From: Stenotrophomonas terrae
GTDB taxonomy: Bacteria; Pseudomonadota; Gammaproteobacteria; Xanthomonadales; Xanthomonadaceae
Direction: 5' to 3'
Assembly: GCF_001431465.1 (NCBI RefSeq)
Contig: NZ_LDJJ01000007.1
Coordinates: forward strand, 1 to 64,000
Length of the DNA: 64,000 nt
Shown: in pieces, positions 8,575 to 16,610 of the stretch
Position numbering within the stretch: position 1 is the first letter of the stretch
Layout of the letters: every line of letters starts with the position of its first letter
Notes under the pieces: model-generated
What the model was told of the DNA's origin: nothing
Database searches by the model: none
Seen by the model: the letters and a program-made list of their open reading frames with translations, nothing else
Position numbers and translations under genes: made by a program

Positions 8575-9024
8575 TCACACTTTGAATGAGCTTCCGGCTC
8601 CAAATTCCGACTTGAACAGGTACCCATAGTAGTGCGCAACGAAACTACCAATAAGCAGGTGAACCCCTCCGCCAAGGATCGTGCATGCGATCAGGAGAGC
8701 CCCCACAGTAGTCAGCGCAGATCCTATTTCAGCTAAGGCTAATCGTCCAAAATATTTCCCGTCGCTATTGCTCGCGCCGCCTCCAAGAAGCCGGCCGAGC
8801 AGGCGGACAAGCGCCCACGTCATCAGGCAGCTGACAATAAATATCGCAACCTGGGCGGCACTGAGGAAGGTCAGGATAGCTTCGACGGGAGAGGCCGAAC
8901 TCCCCCGCCAAAAGAACCGGGTAAAAAAGGCAACAAACGCCCAAACTAAGACGACAATTACGCTTCCCCACAGCACATCATCCGCAGGGGAATGGGCTGT
9001 TTTTTGATCGGTTTCCCTCGGCAT
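8575..9024 (-). CDS. multi-pass membrane protein, cargo gene
   Basis: A 149-aa protein from the ATG at 9024, which follows AGGAAG at 7-bp spacing. It has a short polar N-terminus and three or four hydrophobic segments (about residues 17-35, 50-75 and 95-130) with glycine-rich loops, so it is an inner-membrane protein. No family is recognised. It lies between SRAP remnant B and the intact SRAP gene. In prophages such small membrane proteins are often superinfection-exclusion or defence morons, but nothing here proves that. Confidence 0.65.
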   Translation of the reverse strand: MPRETDQKTAHSPADDVLWGSVIVVLVWAFVAFFTRFFWRGSSASPVEAILTFLSAAQVAIFIVSCLMTWALVRLLGRLLGGGASNSDGKYFGRLALAEIGSALTTVGALLIACTILGGGVHLLIGSFVAHYYGYLFKSEFGAGSSFKV

Positions 9025-9077
9025 GACCAAGCTTCCTTTCGGCTAACTACCTGCTAACTGGACCAAGTGCTTCTATT

Positions 9078-10013
9078 TCAGGCCGCGATCTTGTGCTCGT
9101 AGAACGGATGCCGCTTGTCGTCGAAGACGTCGTACAGCGCCTGTAGGTTGCCAGGGTCCGGGTTTAGCCAAGCATCGAGGTGCTCGGGCTTGATGTTGAT
9201 GATCGTCCGGTCGTGGCCGGCGGCGGCCACCTCCGGCTCGGGTTCGTCAGTGATCGCCGCAAAGCTGAGCAAGTCGGGTTCCTTCCCCTTCGGGTCGGTC
9301 CAGTGCGACCACAAGCACGCCACCAGCATCAGCTCGCCGTTGCGCGGGGTGAACTGGACCACACGGTTCTTCCCGTCCTCGCCCTCCACGTTCTCGTAGA
9401 AGGTGTCAACCAATAGCAGTCCGTGGGTGTGCCCAAACTCGCCCTTCCAGAAGCCCTCCAGGTTGTCCCGGCGGGCGTTGTAGGTGCCCGGGTACCTCTC
9501 ATCGTAGGTGGCAGGCTTGCCAGCCGGCCGGCACTGGTAGCGCATTGGCTTCACCACCAATTTGCCGCCCTCACTGACCAGCACCGGACAGTAGTAGCCC
9601 GGGAACATGCGGGAATCTCGGGCCTCTAGGTTCGCCCGCTTCAGATCGGCAATCCTTCGCTTGATCTGCTCGATCTTGTTGCCGGCGATCCGCTGCTCGT
9701 TCGCCGCGGTCTTCGTGGGCTTGGTGGCCAGCTTCTGCTCGGCGGTGGCCAGGCGCTCGCTCTGCTTGGTCAGCTTCGTCTCAAGCTGTGCGACTTCCTC
9801 GTTGTCCCATTCCCGAATCTCGGCGGCAATGGCGGCCACGCTCGAGTCCCCGGGCCGGAGGAACGATAGGTCCAGCGCCCTGGGCGTCTTCGGCCGGCGG
9901 GTCTTGTTGTTGTCACGCAGCCACAGCTGGGTGAAGACCTCCAGATCCACGACGGCCCCGAACTCACGGACGAACTTCTTGTAGTCGGCTTCGATCTGAG
10001 CTGAATAGCACAT
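9078..10013 (-). CDS. SRAP (HMCES/YedK-type) abasic-site-processing protein
   Basis: A 311-aa SRAP protein. It begins MCYSAQ, where Cys2 is the residue that family members use to crosslink to abasic sites in single-stranded DNA. Downstream are YNARRDNLEG, a DTFYEN version of the usual GFYEW block, and GHDRTIINI, which carries the conserved His. CGGAGG precedes the ATG by 7 bp. A Lys/Glu/Ala-rich coiled-coil stretch of about 55 residues (roughly 75-130) is an unusual insertion compared with the usual 220-aa length. It is divergent from two small genes, and its 3' end is repeated twice to the left. Confidence 0.85.
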   Translation of the reverse strand: MCYSAQIEADYKKFVREFGAVVDLEVFTQLWLRDNNKTRRPKTPRALDLSFLRPGDSSVAAIAAEIREWDNEEVAQLETKLTKQSERLATAEQKLATKPTKTAANEQRIAGNKIEQIKRRIADLKRANLEARDSRMFPGYYCPVLVSEGGKLVVKPMRYQCRPAGKPATYDERYPGTYNARRDNLEGFWKGEFGHTHGLLLVDTFYENVEGEDGKNRVVQFTPRNGELMLVACLWSHWTDPKGKEPDLLSFAAITDEPEPEVAAAGHDRTIINIKPEHLDAWLNPDPGNLQALYDVFDDKRHPFYEHKIAA

Positions 10014-10066
10014 GCATCACCTCCGTTTGACCAGAGCATAACGCCCACCGGGCATAGGATTTGTCC

Positions 10067-10297
10067 ATGAACGCCATCACCCGAGAAGAGCTGGACGACC
10101 AACTCCACGGCCTACGCGTCAGGGCGGCTCGAATCGCCCGGGACTACGCGCCCAAGGACCAAGTCGATGCCGTCGCCGGCGAGGCCGAGGTCATCGAACA
10201 GCTGGTCGACCCTAAGGACCTGACCTACTTCCACAACCGGGTCGAGGAGATCATCTGGGAGTGCGGCATGCTGGAACGAGGGCCGGAGCATGAGTGA
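10067..10297 (+). CDS. small acidic phage protein
   Basis: A 76-aa protein from ATG 10067, preceded by AGGA at 7 bp; an in-frame TTG lies two codons upstream. It is acidic and helical, with no Cys clusters or membrane segment. It is divergent from the SRAP gene, with about 50 bp between starts holding both promoters, and overlaps the next gene by 8 bp. The same pair beside an SRAP gene suggests a three-gene module. Function unknown. Confidence 0.7.
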   Translation: MNAITREELDDQLHGLRVRAARIARDYAPKDQVDAVAGEAEVIEQLVDPKDLTYFHNRVEEIIWECGMLERGPEHE

Positions 10298-10511
10298 GCA
10301 GCTATCGGACTACGAACTGGCGTTCAATGAGATCCGGCACGCCCTCCAGGAGCATGGCGAGTCCGAGAGCTTTTGGGAGGCCTGCGACGAAGTCGAAGAA
10401 CGGCTGATCGACCAGTACCCGGAAGACGAGACGGCGATCATTGAGCTGGTGGCCACATGGCTCGTGAAGCTTGGCGTGCATTCAGAGGGCAGCCTGCAGG
10501 GGATGGTTTAG
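10290..10511 (+). CDS. small acidic phage protein
   Basis: A 73-aa acidic protein whose start overlaps the preceding gene, implying coupled translation. Its C-terminal IIELVATWLVKLG helix recurs in the degraded copy at 6715-6981. It ends 3 bp before the convergent tail operon end. No family recognised; probably works with the 10067 gene and SRAP as a module. Confidence 0.7.
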   Translation: MSEQLSDYELAFNEIRHALQEHGESESFWEACDEVEERLIDQYPEDETAIIELVATWLVKLGVHSEGSLQGMV

Positions 10512-10513
10512 CC

Positions 10514-10906
10514 CTACAGGACCGCCCCAGCATCCACTGGGCCGCTGATGGGCGCCGCAGCCAGCGAAACCCGAATGCTGACACTGGACAGCAGAACGTC
10601 TGCCCAAGGTCGGGTAACCGGCTCACCCAGCACAGCCAACAGGCAGTCCCGCGAGATCACCTCCGGCGTCTCCGCATCCACCACGGACACCGGCGCGACA
10701 TGGGACAACTGGGTAACGACCGGCCTGCCTTCGGCATCCAACACGGGCGCGCCCACCGCATCGATCGCGCGAGCCTTGGCCCGGAAGGCAACACCAGTGG
10801 CCACTCGCTCACAGCTGCAACTGGTGGCGACCAGAGCGCCGGTGTCCAGCTCAACTACAAGTTCGCCGGTCAACGCCGGCACGTCCGTTCTCTTGATGTA
10901 GGTCAT
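10514..10906 (-). CDS. phage tail-tip-associated hypothetical protein
   Basis: A 130-aa protein at the 3' end of the tail operon. Its start overlaps the preceding gene by 4 bp. The sequence is beta-rich with alternating polar and hydrophobic residues, no membrane segment and a single CSC motif near residue 30. Position directly after the tail-tip genes suggests a virion tail-tip or fibre-assembly component. No family is recognised. Confidence 0.65.
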   Translation of the reverse strand: MTYIKRTDVPALTGELVVELDTGALVATSCSCERVATGVAFRAKARAIDAVGAPVLDAEGRPVVTQLSHVAPVSVVDAETPEVISRDCLLAVLGEPVTRPWADVLLSSVSIRVSLAAAPISGPVDAGAVL

Positions 10907-11541
10907 ACCGGCTGCTGCTCCGCTACTGGGCTCTTAGTTCCACCGCCACCACCGCCACCGCCGATGCCGCCACCACCCGTGTTCGGCGGCGCGCCAACGG
11001 CCGGAAAATTGATATCCATCGAGGTGATGGCAATGCGACCGTCGCCAGCGAGGGAGGTGATGTAATCATCCGTGACCCCTAGATCCACTGACCCACCGCG
11101 CAGCTGCGGGTCGTCATAGAACAGATAGACGGTCTTCTTCGTCGAGGGTGTACCTGCAACAGAGGCGCTGCTTGCACCATAGTTGACCGACGCCCCGCCC
11201 ATCACCAAGGTGCCTGCACTGACACTCACAGTGGCGATGCTATCCGTAGCGCTGTAGGTCACCGAGGTGTCCACATTCCACACGCTTGCCCGGTTGGCCA
11301 CCGCGTTCACGGGGAGCGCAAGGGCACCTTCGCGCAAGGTTGTCCCGACTGTGTGTTGGAACGTGGCCGGCCCAGACATGCGACCGGTGTGGTCGATATT
11401 GCGAATTTCCACGTCATAGGTAATGCCGCGGCGAACAGAACGCAGTTCGATGTTTCGGCCCGCAGGGATACGCTCAACAGCCCAGTCGGTTCCTTCCGCG
11501 CCCGCAATCCTGTAACGCAGTTCTTGCGCGATGATGGTCAT
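10903..11541 (-). CDS. tail tip protein with fibronectin-III-like region
   Basis: A 212-aa protein. The N-terminal part (residues 1-75, with WAVERIPAGRNIELRSVRRG and YDVEIRNIDHTGRMSGP) reads like the fibronectin-III repeats of J-type tail-tip proteins. The middle is a beta-rich surface domain, and residues near 190-202 are an almost pure glycine linker. It starts within the last codons of the 812-aa TipJ-like gene, so the J function seems split over two or three genes here. It probably contributes to receptor contact. Confidence 0.7.
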   Translation of the reverse strand: MTIIAQELRYRIAGAEGTDWAVERIPAGRNIELRSVRRGITYDVEIRNIDHTGRMSGPATFQHTVGTTLREGALALPVNAVANRASVWNVDTSVTYSATDSIATVSVSAGTLVMGGASVNYGASSASVAGTPSTKKTVYLFYDDPQLRGGSVDLGVTDDYITSLAGDGRIAITSMDINFPAVGAPPNTGGGGIGGGGGGGGTKSPVAEQQPV

Positions 11542-13976
11542 ACGGCCCTCAACTCCCTGTGCACCTCGGAGTAGCGGCCCATACCGATGCGCACAACGGG
11601 CGCCACGATTCCCGCATCGTCAGGGTCGTCAACGGTGGAATCACTGAGAACACCCAGCACTACCGGAACCGGCACTTCGGCATATGTCGTCCCAGTAATC
11701 TCGCTGATTATCCCCGTCGGCGGATCTGCCCAGAACGGAGCAACACGGGCGTCGTACCGCACGGCGCTGAACTCAGTGACTTGTCCACCGTCGGTGTAGC
11801 GCACACCAGTGACCAGCAGCTTCTCCGTGACGCTCTCTGCCTCGCCGATTACGCAGCCGTCACCAGGCAGGATGCCAGCCGGCAGCGCTTCCAGCCAGAA
11901 GGTATCCGCCTCTCCGCCCGAACCAACGATGCTGGCAATAACCGCGCTGCCATCCTGGCGCCGCAGCTGGGCGCTATAGCGTTTGCCGGCCTGTGTGGCC
12001 ACCATCTGATCGAGCACTAACGTGGGGCGCCCTGAAGCCGCACCAATGCTAACCACCCTGCCCCAGCCCGCCCCCCATTCCACCAGGTCGTGGGCGACGT
12101 CGATCACATCGCCCCGAGTTGTGCCCAGGCCGGCCACGTCGCTGGTGAAGCCGTAGCTCTCAGAACGAAACTTGCCCTGCGCAAGGTGAAAGCGGCCAAC
12201 GCGCCAGGCATGGATAGCGTCCTGCGCAAACCGAAGCTGCATGGTCTCGAACTCGGTTGGTTCGGGCAGGGCTGATGGATTGCCCCGCGCATCTACCCCG
12301 CGATAGCTGTAGCCATCATCGAGCACGATGATCTCATCGTCCTGGTAGTCGGCAGCCGGATTCTTGAACTGGACCCGCAGAGCCTGTGGCAAGCGTACAA
12401 AGGGGCGCGACATGGTGAAGCTGTCGATCTCCAGTGGCGTGAACGTCATGCTGGGTAATGTTTCACCCGAATCGAAGACGATGCTGTACTTGCCGTCCCG
12501 CCGGCCAAGCGAACCCAAGGAGCACGACAATAGATCTTCGATCAGCTCAGCTGCCGTGGTTGCCGCATCGACCACGCCGCGCGCCTCGAAGCTATTGATC
12601 GTGCAGAACTCAGCATAGTCGGCAAACGTGTCCAGATGGATTCGGGTTCCCGGTACGTGCTTGCTCAATGCCGGACATGCGGTCAGCAGCCAGTACCCCA
12701 CCCAAGCAGGATTGAGGTTCACTGCTGGAGCTGCCCATGTATCGCTGGCACGGTCATACACGCGTACCTTCTGCCGAACAACCAGTGACAGGCTCTGCAG
12801 GGTGCCATTGAGCTGATCGGTCGCCTTGATGCGCATTGCCAGTTTGTTGGTGCCGGTTGTGCTGGGCAGGCCTGGCTTGATGGAACGCAGGGTGGACCAG
12901 GTAAAGTCAGTGATGTAAGTGTTTTTGGAACTTCCCTTCGGGGTTTCGACCCGCGACACCATCACCTCATACTGACCTGCAGGCACATCCCAGGCGATAC
13001 CGCAGGCGAAGGCTTCAGCCTTCTCCATGCGAACCTCGAACCGCCCGTCGCCCATGGGGGTCAAGTACGAAAGCCGAGGACTAGCAGGCGTGATCCACGC
13101 TCCGGTGCTGCCGGCCAACCGGTACTGAAAGCGCCAACGCACTCTCATGTCGAACTTTCCACCCTTTGTGCTTACACCGTACAGTCCAGCCGGGGCGACA
13201 AGGTCCAGTGCCACGCGCGTGATGCCGGGCGCCGTGGTACGCGTCACAGCGTCGCCATCTGCCATTGAGGCACCGACAACAACTTCTGCCACATCGTTGG
13301 TATAGAGCGTCGGGGTGCGCGTGATCTCGTACTGCACTTCCTGGTACTGGCTGATCGGGTTGTCACCGATGCGGATATCGGCAACCTCGATGTCGCCATG
13401 ACCCAGATCGAACAGACAGTACTGATAGCTGCTCTCGCCGACAGCCTCGCTGTAGGGGTATGCAGCATGGGGAGGAAAGAACCTGGACTCACCAATGACG
13501 AACGGGATGACGCCGCCGGGATTGATCTGGTTCGACGTGCCGGTGAGGGCGTTCCATCTCGCAGTGGTCGCATTATCGCCAGCAGGGGATGGCGGCTTCG
13601 TCAGGGCGGCAATGGCAAGTGAGCCAAGCATCATGACTCCCACGCCAAGCAACTGACTTCCAAAGTAGAGACCCACTTGAGGGGCAAAAAAGGTCAGCGC
13701 AACCATGGCCACGATCGCAACCAACTGTCGTGCGCTACCCCCATGCAGGCCACGGCGAGTGACATGAATCGCAGTGCCAGCCTTCGGACGGAGCCTGTGC
13801 CAGTACGCAGCGGGAACCTCATGCCCCCCCACTCGGACCAGCAACTCGCTGTCGGCAACCTCCCCGCCGCTACACGCCTGCACAAGCATTGCACGCAACG
13901 ACTGTCCACCATCCACGTGGACCACGCCCACATCCTGCGAGAACTCATGGGGCCGCAGCATCAGGCTATGGGTCAT
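11538..13976 (-). CDS. host-specificity tail tip protein (TipJ/gpJ family)
   Basis: An 812-aa protein. It starts with a beta-grasp-like domain, then a hydrophobic segment near residues 85-125 (LVAIVAMVALTFFAP and following), which is typical of J-type proteins of siphophages. Long beta-rich domains follow with GNPISQYQEVQYEI, AELIEDLLSCSLG and EIIVLDDGYSYRGVDARGNP. It would form the tail tip and guide receptor recognition and DNA ejection. It is shorter than lambda J because the distal part is encoded by the next two genes. Start and end overlap neighbours by 4 bp each. Confidence 0.82.
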   Translation of the reverse strand: MTHSLMLRPHEFSQDVGVVHVDGGQSLRAMLVQACSGGEVADSELLVRVGGHEVPAAYWHRLRPKAGTAIHVTRRGLHGGSARQLVAIVAMVALTFFAPQVGLYFGSQLLGVGVMMLGSLAIAALTKPPSPAGDNATTARWNALTGTSNQINPGGVIPFVIGESRFFPPHAAYPYSEAVGESSYQYCLFDLGHGDIEVADIRIGDNPISQYQEVQYEITRTPTLYTNDVAEVVVGASMADGDAVTRTTAPGITRVALDLVAPAGLYGVSTKGGKFDMRVRWRFQYRLAGSTGAWITPASPRLSYLTPMGDGRFEVRMEKAEAFACGIAWDVPAGQYEVMVSRVETPKGSSKNTYITDFTWSTLRSIKPGLPSTTGTNKLAMRIKATDQLNGTLQSLSLVVRQKVRVYDRASDTWAAPAVNLNPAWVGYWLLTACPALSKHVPGTRIHLDTFADYAEFCTINSFEARGVVDAATTAAELIEDLLSCSLGSLGRRDGKYSIVFDSGETLPSMTFTPLEIDSFTMSRPFVRLPQALRVQFKNPAADYQDDEIIVLDDGYSYRGVDARGNPSALPEPTEFETMQLRFAQDAIHAWRVGRFHLAQGKFRSESYGFTSDVAGLGTTRGDVIDVAHDLVEWGAGWGRVVSIGAASGRPTLVLDQMVATQAGKRYSAQLRRQDGSAVIASIVGSGGEADTFWLEALPAGILPGDGCVIGEAESVTEKLLVTGVRYTDGGQVTEFSAVRYDARVAPFWADPPTGIISEITGTTYAEVPVPVVLGVLSDSTVDDPDDAGIVAPVVRIGMGRYSEVHRELRAV

Positions 13977-14302
13977 TTCTCACCTTTGAAGCGATAGAAG
14001 CCCTCGATCCGGCTGGACCATAGGGGCGATGAAAGGAACTCGATACGACTGCGGGAACCTTCCTCGACATGGAGGAAGCGGCCGCGGCCGATGCAGACGC
14101 CCACGTGGTCGGGTGCCCCGCCGGTTTGAAAGACAACGACTGCCAGCGCCCCGGGCCTCGCCACCCTTTCCCAGTCCGATGCCCGCTCGGGTTTGACCAC
14201 CGCCGGTAGCGGCACACCGTGCGCCGCCAGGACGCGTGCGGCGAACACACGGCAGAAGTGCCGGCCCTCATAGGGGACGCCAACGAATGGTTCAAGGTTC
14301 AC
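13973..14302 (-). CDS. NlpC/P60-type tail peptidase (gpK-like)
   Basis: A 109-aa protein with the layout of tail-associated NlpC/P60 cell-wall hydrolases: Cys near residue 17 in GRHFCRVFAARVL, and His in APDHVGVCIGRGRFLHV near residue 65. It probably cuts peptidoglycan peptides during ejection or helps tail-tip assembly. It is translationally coupled to both neighbours by 4-bp overlaps. The small size is normal for phage versions that lack the lambda K N-terminal JAB domain. Confidence 0.78.
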   Translation of the reverse strand: MNLEPFVGVPYEGRHFCRVFAARVLAAHGVPLPAVVKPERASDWERVARPGALAVVVFQTGGAPDHVGVCIGRGRFLHVEEGSRSRIEFLSSPLWSSRIEGFYRFKGEK

Positions 14303-14769
14303 TGGTACAGCCCCTGCGAGTTGGTCGGGCCATAGCTCTGTGCTGGCACACGCTGGTTAAGGAAGTCTTCCTCATGGCCGAGCTGCAGGGTTACCTGCAT
14401 CACGTCGGCCTCGGCACTGAGTACCGAGAACTCACACGGCCCCAGGATCGGCTTGTCCGGCTCGCTGGCCGTGACCAGTTCAAGCGTCGCAACGGGAACG
14501 CCAGTGGCGTCTCGAAGAAGGCGCGTCACATCCCGCTCCACGTTGTCGATGCGCACCGAAACGTTCCCGCCCCGCTCGTCACTGTCATCCGGAAAGGCTG
14601 GCTCGAACGGATAGGGCTGGTACACACCATCTGCCTTTGCCAGCGGCTCGGTGTTGTTGACGATCCGAAAGGTGTCACCGGCAATGATTTTCAAGCAAGG
14701 CAAGAACACCTCTGCCGTGTCCTGGGCAAGGATGGCCCTCGCCTGCGCTGGCGTCAGCTCCCTGGCCAT
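14299..14769 (-). CDS. DUF1833 minor tail protein
   Basis: A 156-aa protein. Recognisable features are an N-terminal helix followed by LPCLKI, VSVRIDNVERDVTRLLRDA and a C-terminal GHEEDFLNQRVPAQSYGP. This is the pattern of DUF1833 proteins, which sit between tape measure and NlpC genes in many siphophage tail operons and are equivalent in position to lambda L. In this prophage its upstream neighbour is the protease-tailspike fusion, not a tape-measure gene. Confidence 0.78.
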   Translation of the reverse strand: MARELTPAQARAILAQDTAEVFLPCLKIIAGDTFRIVNNTEPLAKADGVYQPYPFEPAFPDDSDERGGNVSVRIDNVERDVTRLLRDATGVPVATLELVTASEPDKPILGPCEFSVLSAEADVMQVTLQLGHEEDFLNQRVPAQSYGPTNSQGLYQ

Positions 14770-16610
14770 CAGCTCGCCACCGTGTCGACCAGGTTGCTGC
14801 TGACGCTGGTATTGGTGTTTCCGGAGTTGGTCAGCCCGCCCGCCGTCGTCACATTGTTCCCGCGTACCAGAAAGCGATCTGCATTGGTGAGCCGCAGGGT
14901 GTCAGTCAGGTTGTTCGAAATCACGCCCCGGACCGTGCCGCCTGCTGCCGCGGCGGTAACGTTGACGCCCGCATTGTTGGCCCCTGCGGAGGCGTTGACG
15001 CCGCGCAAGGTGTTTGCATCGATCGTCACCCACGATGAACCGTAGGTATAGATTCCAGAACCACGAACGTTTTGGACCACGTTGCCGATGAACTTGACGT
15101 GCTGGCAGTAGTCGGCGGTAAGAGCATGCGTGGCAGTGCGAGTGCCGGTTGCAGTGAGGTCCCTGACCGTGTTGTTCGCAACCAAGATCCGCTGAAAGTA
15201 TGCCGAGCCGTCCGCCTGTCCAAGGAACCGCACAGCCCGGCAGTCGTTGTACGCGTAGCCACTGTTGCCGTGGTTGCTGAACAGGTTGCCCTCGATGATG
15301 TAGTCGCTCATCACCATCGCATCAAAGGCCCAGGCGATGATGCCCAGCGCGCCGCCAGTGAACCGGCAGCCACGCACCGTCACGTTGCTCCAGTTCTCCA
15401 GGCGGATGCCTGCATAGAACGGGGAGAACATCTGGCAGCCCTCCACAAGAATTGCCGTGTGGACCACACCGGCGGCGTGTGAGTGCGAACCAATGGCGGT
15501 GCCAGTGCCATCAAACACGCAGTTCACGACGCGGATGTTCAGGCAGGCGGTGTTGTCATAGGGACCTTCCCATGGGTAGCCGCCTGCATAGCTGTAGTCC
15601 AGCTGGATTGACTCGTTCCCCTGGAGGTTCTGGCCGTTGCCGCCGATGAACCGGCAGTTGTCCACCGTCACGTGCCGGCTTGAGTTGATCTCGATCTGGT
15701 GGAAAGTCGGGGTTTCCGTGAACTCACAGTCCCGGATCGTGACGTAGCTGGCGTGCGCAAACGCCAGGCTGGTCGAACTGACCGCAGCATAGTTGGGGAA
15801 GTTGGCATCGAACTTCAGGCCGGTGATGCTGACCTTCTGCGTGGAATACCATTCAACGGCCCCGGTCTGGCGGTTGCGCAACATATTGTCGATATCGGCA
15901 CCGCGCAGCAACGTGGCGCCGTTGCCCAGGATCACGGTATCCGCGTGAAAGAACAACGCAGCCGTCTGCCGGTAGATCCGCCCCTGCGTCAGAACCAGCG
16001 TGCCGCCGGCGGCGCGGTCCAGCGCCTTCTGCATCGCCACGGTATCGTCGGTGATGCCATCGCCCTTGGCGCCAAACTGCTCCGGCGAAACCGTCCGACG
16101 ATAGAAGGCCAAGAGCGTTTCCTGGACGGCGCCCGGATCGTCGAGGATCACCCCGACAACCGCGGCGCCCGTACCGACCGCAACGCCCCAAGCGTTGTGG
16201 ATCATGATCCGCGAGTGGTCCGCCATCAGGATGCGGTCGCCAGCCATAGCGATGACCGACGCCGCCGACGCCGCCATGCTCAGGACGTGTACCGTTACTT
16301 CGCCTGCATGCTGTCGCAGCAAGTTGTAGATGCCCAGTCCCTCAAAATAGTCGCCGCCCGGCGAGTTGATGTTCACCGTGACGGCTCGCGGCCCGATGGA
16401 ACGCAACGCAGCGGCAATGATCCGCGACGTTACTCCAGTGCCGTCAAACGACTGGCCAATCCTGCCGTAAATGGAAATGGAAGTTGCAGGATCGCTAGCG
16501 GCCGCTTGCATTTCAGGCTGCCAAGCTTCGATTGCATCTTCGCGAATATCGAACTGCATACCGGCCAAGCCAGCATCAGCGCGGATTTCAGGCAGCTTCC
16601 GGAGGCTCAT
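14769..16610 (-). CDS. chimeric gene: ClpP-like head protease fused to tailspike beta-helix
   Basis: A 613-aa protein made of two unrelated parts. Residues 1-170 are a ClpP/S14 head-maturation protease with NINSPGG, nucleophile Ser115 in SMAASAAS and His138 in MIHNAWG; the expected Asp about 49 residues later is missing. From about residue 173 the sequence becomes VSPEQFGAKGDGITDDT, the entry motif of pectate-lyase-like tailspikes, followed by parallel beta-helix repeats to the end. Protease genes normally precede the capsid gene, so the fusion probably marks a large in-frame deletion. The protein may be made but should not mature heads. Confidence 0.85.
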   Translation of the reverse strand: MSLRKLPEIRADAGLAGMQFDIREDAIEAWQPEMQAAASDPATSISIYGRIGQSFDGTGVTSRIIAAALRSIGPRAVTVNINSPGGDYFEGLGIYNLLRQHAGEVTVHVLSMAASAASVIAMAGDRILMADHSRIMIHNAWGVAVGTGAAVVGVILDDPGAVQETLLAFYRRTVSPEQFGAKGDGITDDTVAMQKALDRAAGGTLVLTQGRIYRQTAALFFHADTVILGNGATLLRGADIDNMLRNRQTGAVEWYSTQKVSITGLKFDANFPNYAAVSSTSLAFAHASYVTIRDCEFTETPTFHQIEINSSRHVTVDNCRFIGGNGQNLQGNESIQLDYSYAGGYPWEGPYDNTACLNIRVVNCVFDGTGTAIGSHSHAAGVVHTAILVEGCQMFSPFYAGIRLENWSNVTVRGCRFTGGALGIIAWAFDAMVMSDYIIEGNLFSNHGNSGYAYNDCRAVRFLGQADGSAYFQRILVANNTVRDLTATGTRTATHALTADYCQHVKFIGNVVQNVRGSGIYTYGSSWVTIDANTLRGVNASAGANNAGVNVTAAAAGGTVRGVISNNLTDTLRLTNADRFLVRGNNVTTAGGLTNSGNTNTSVSSNLVDTVAS

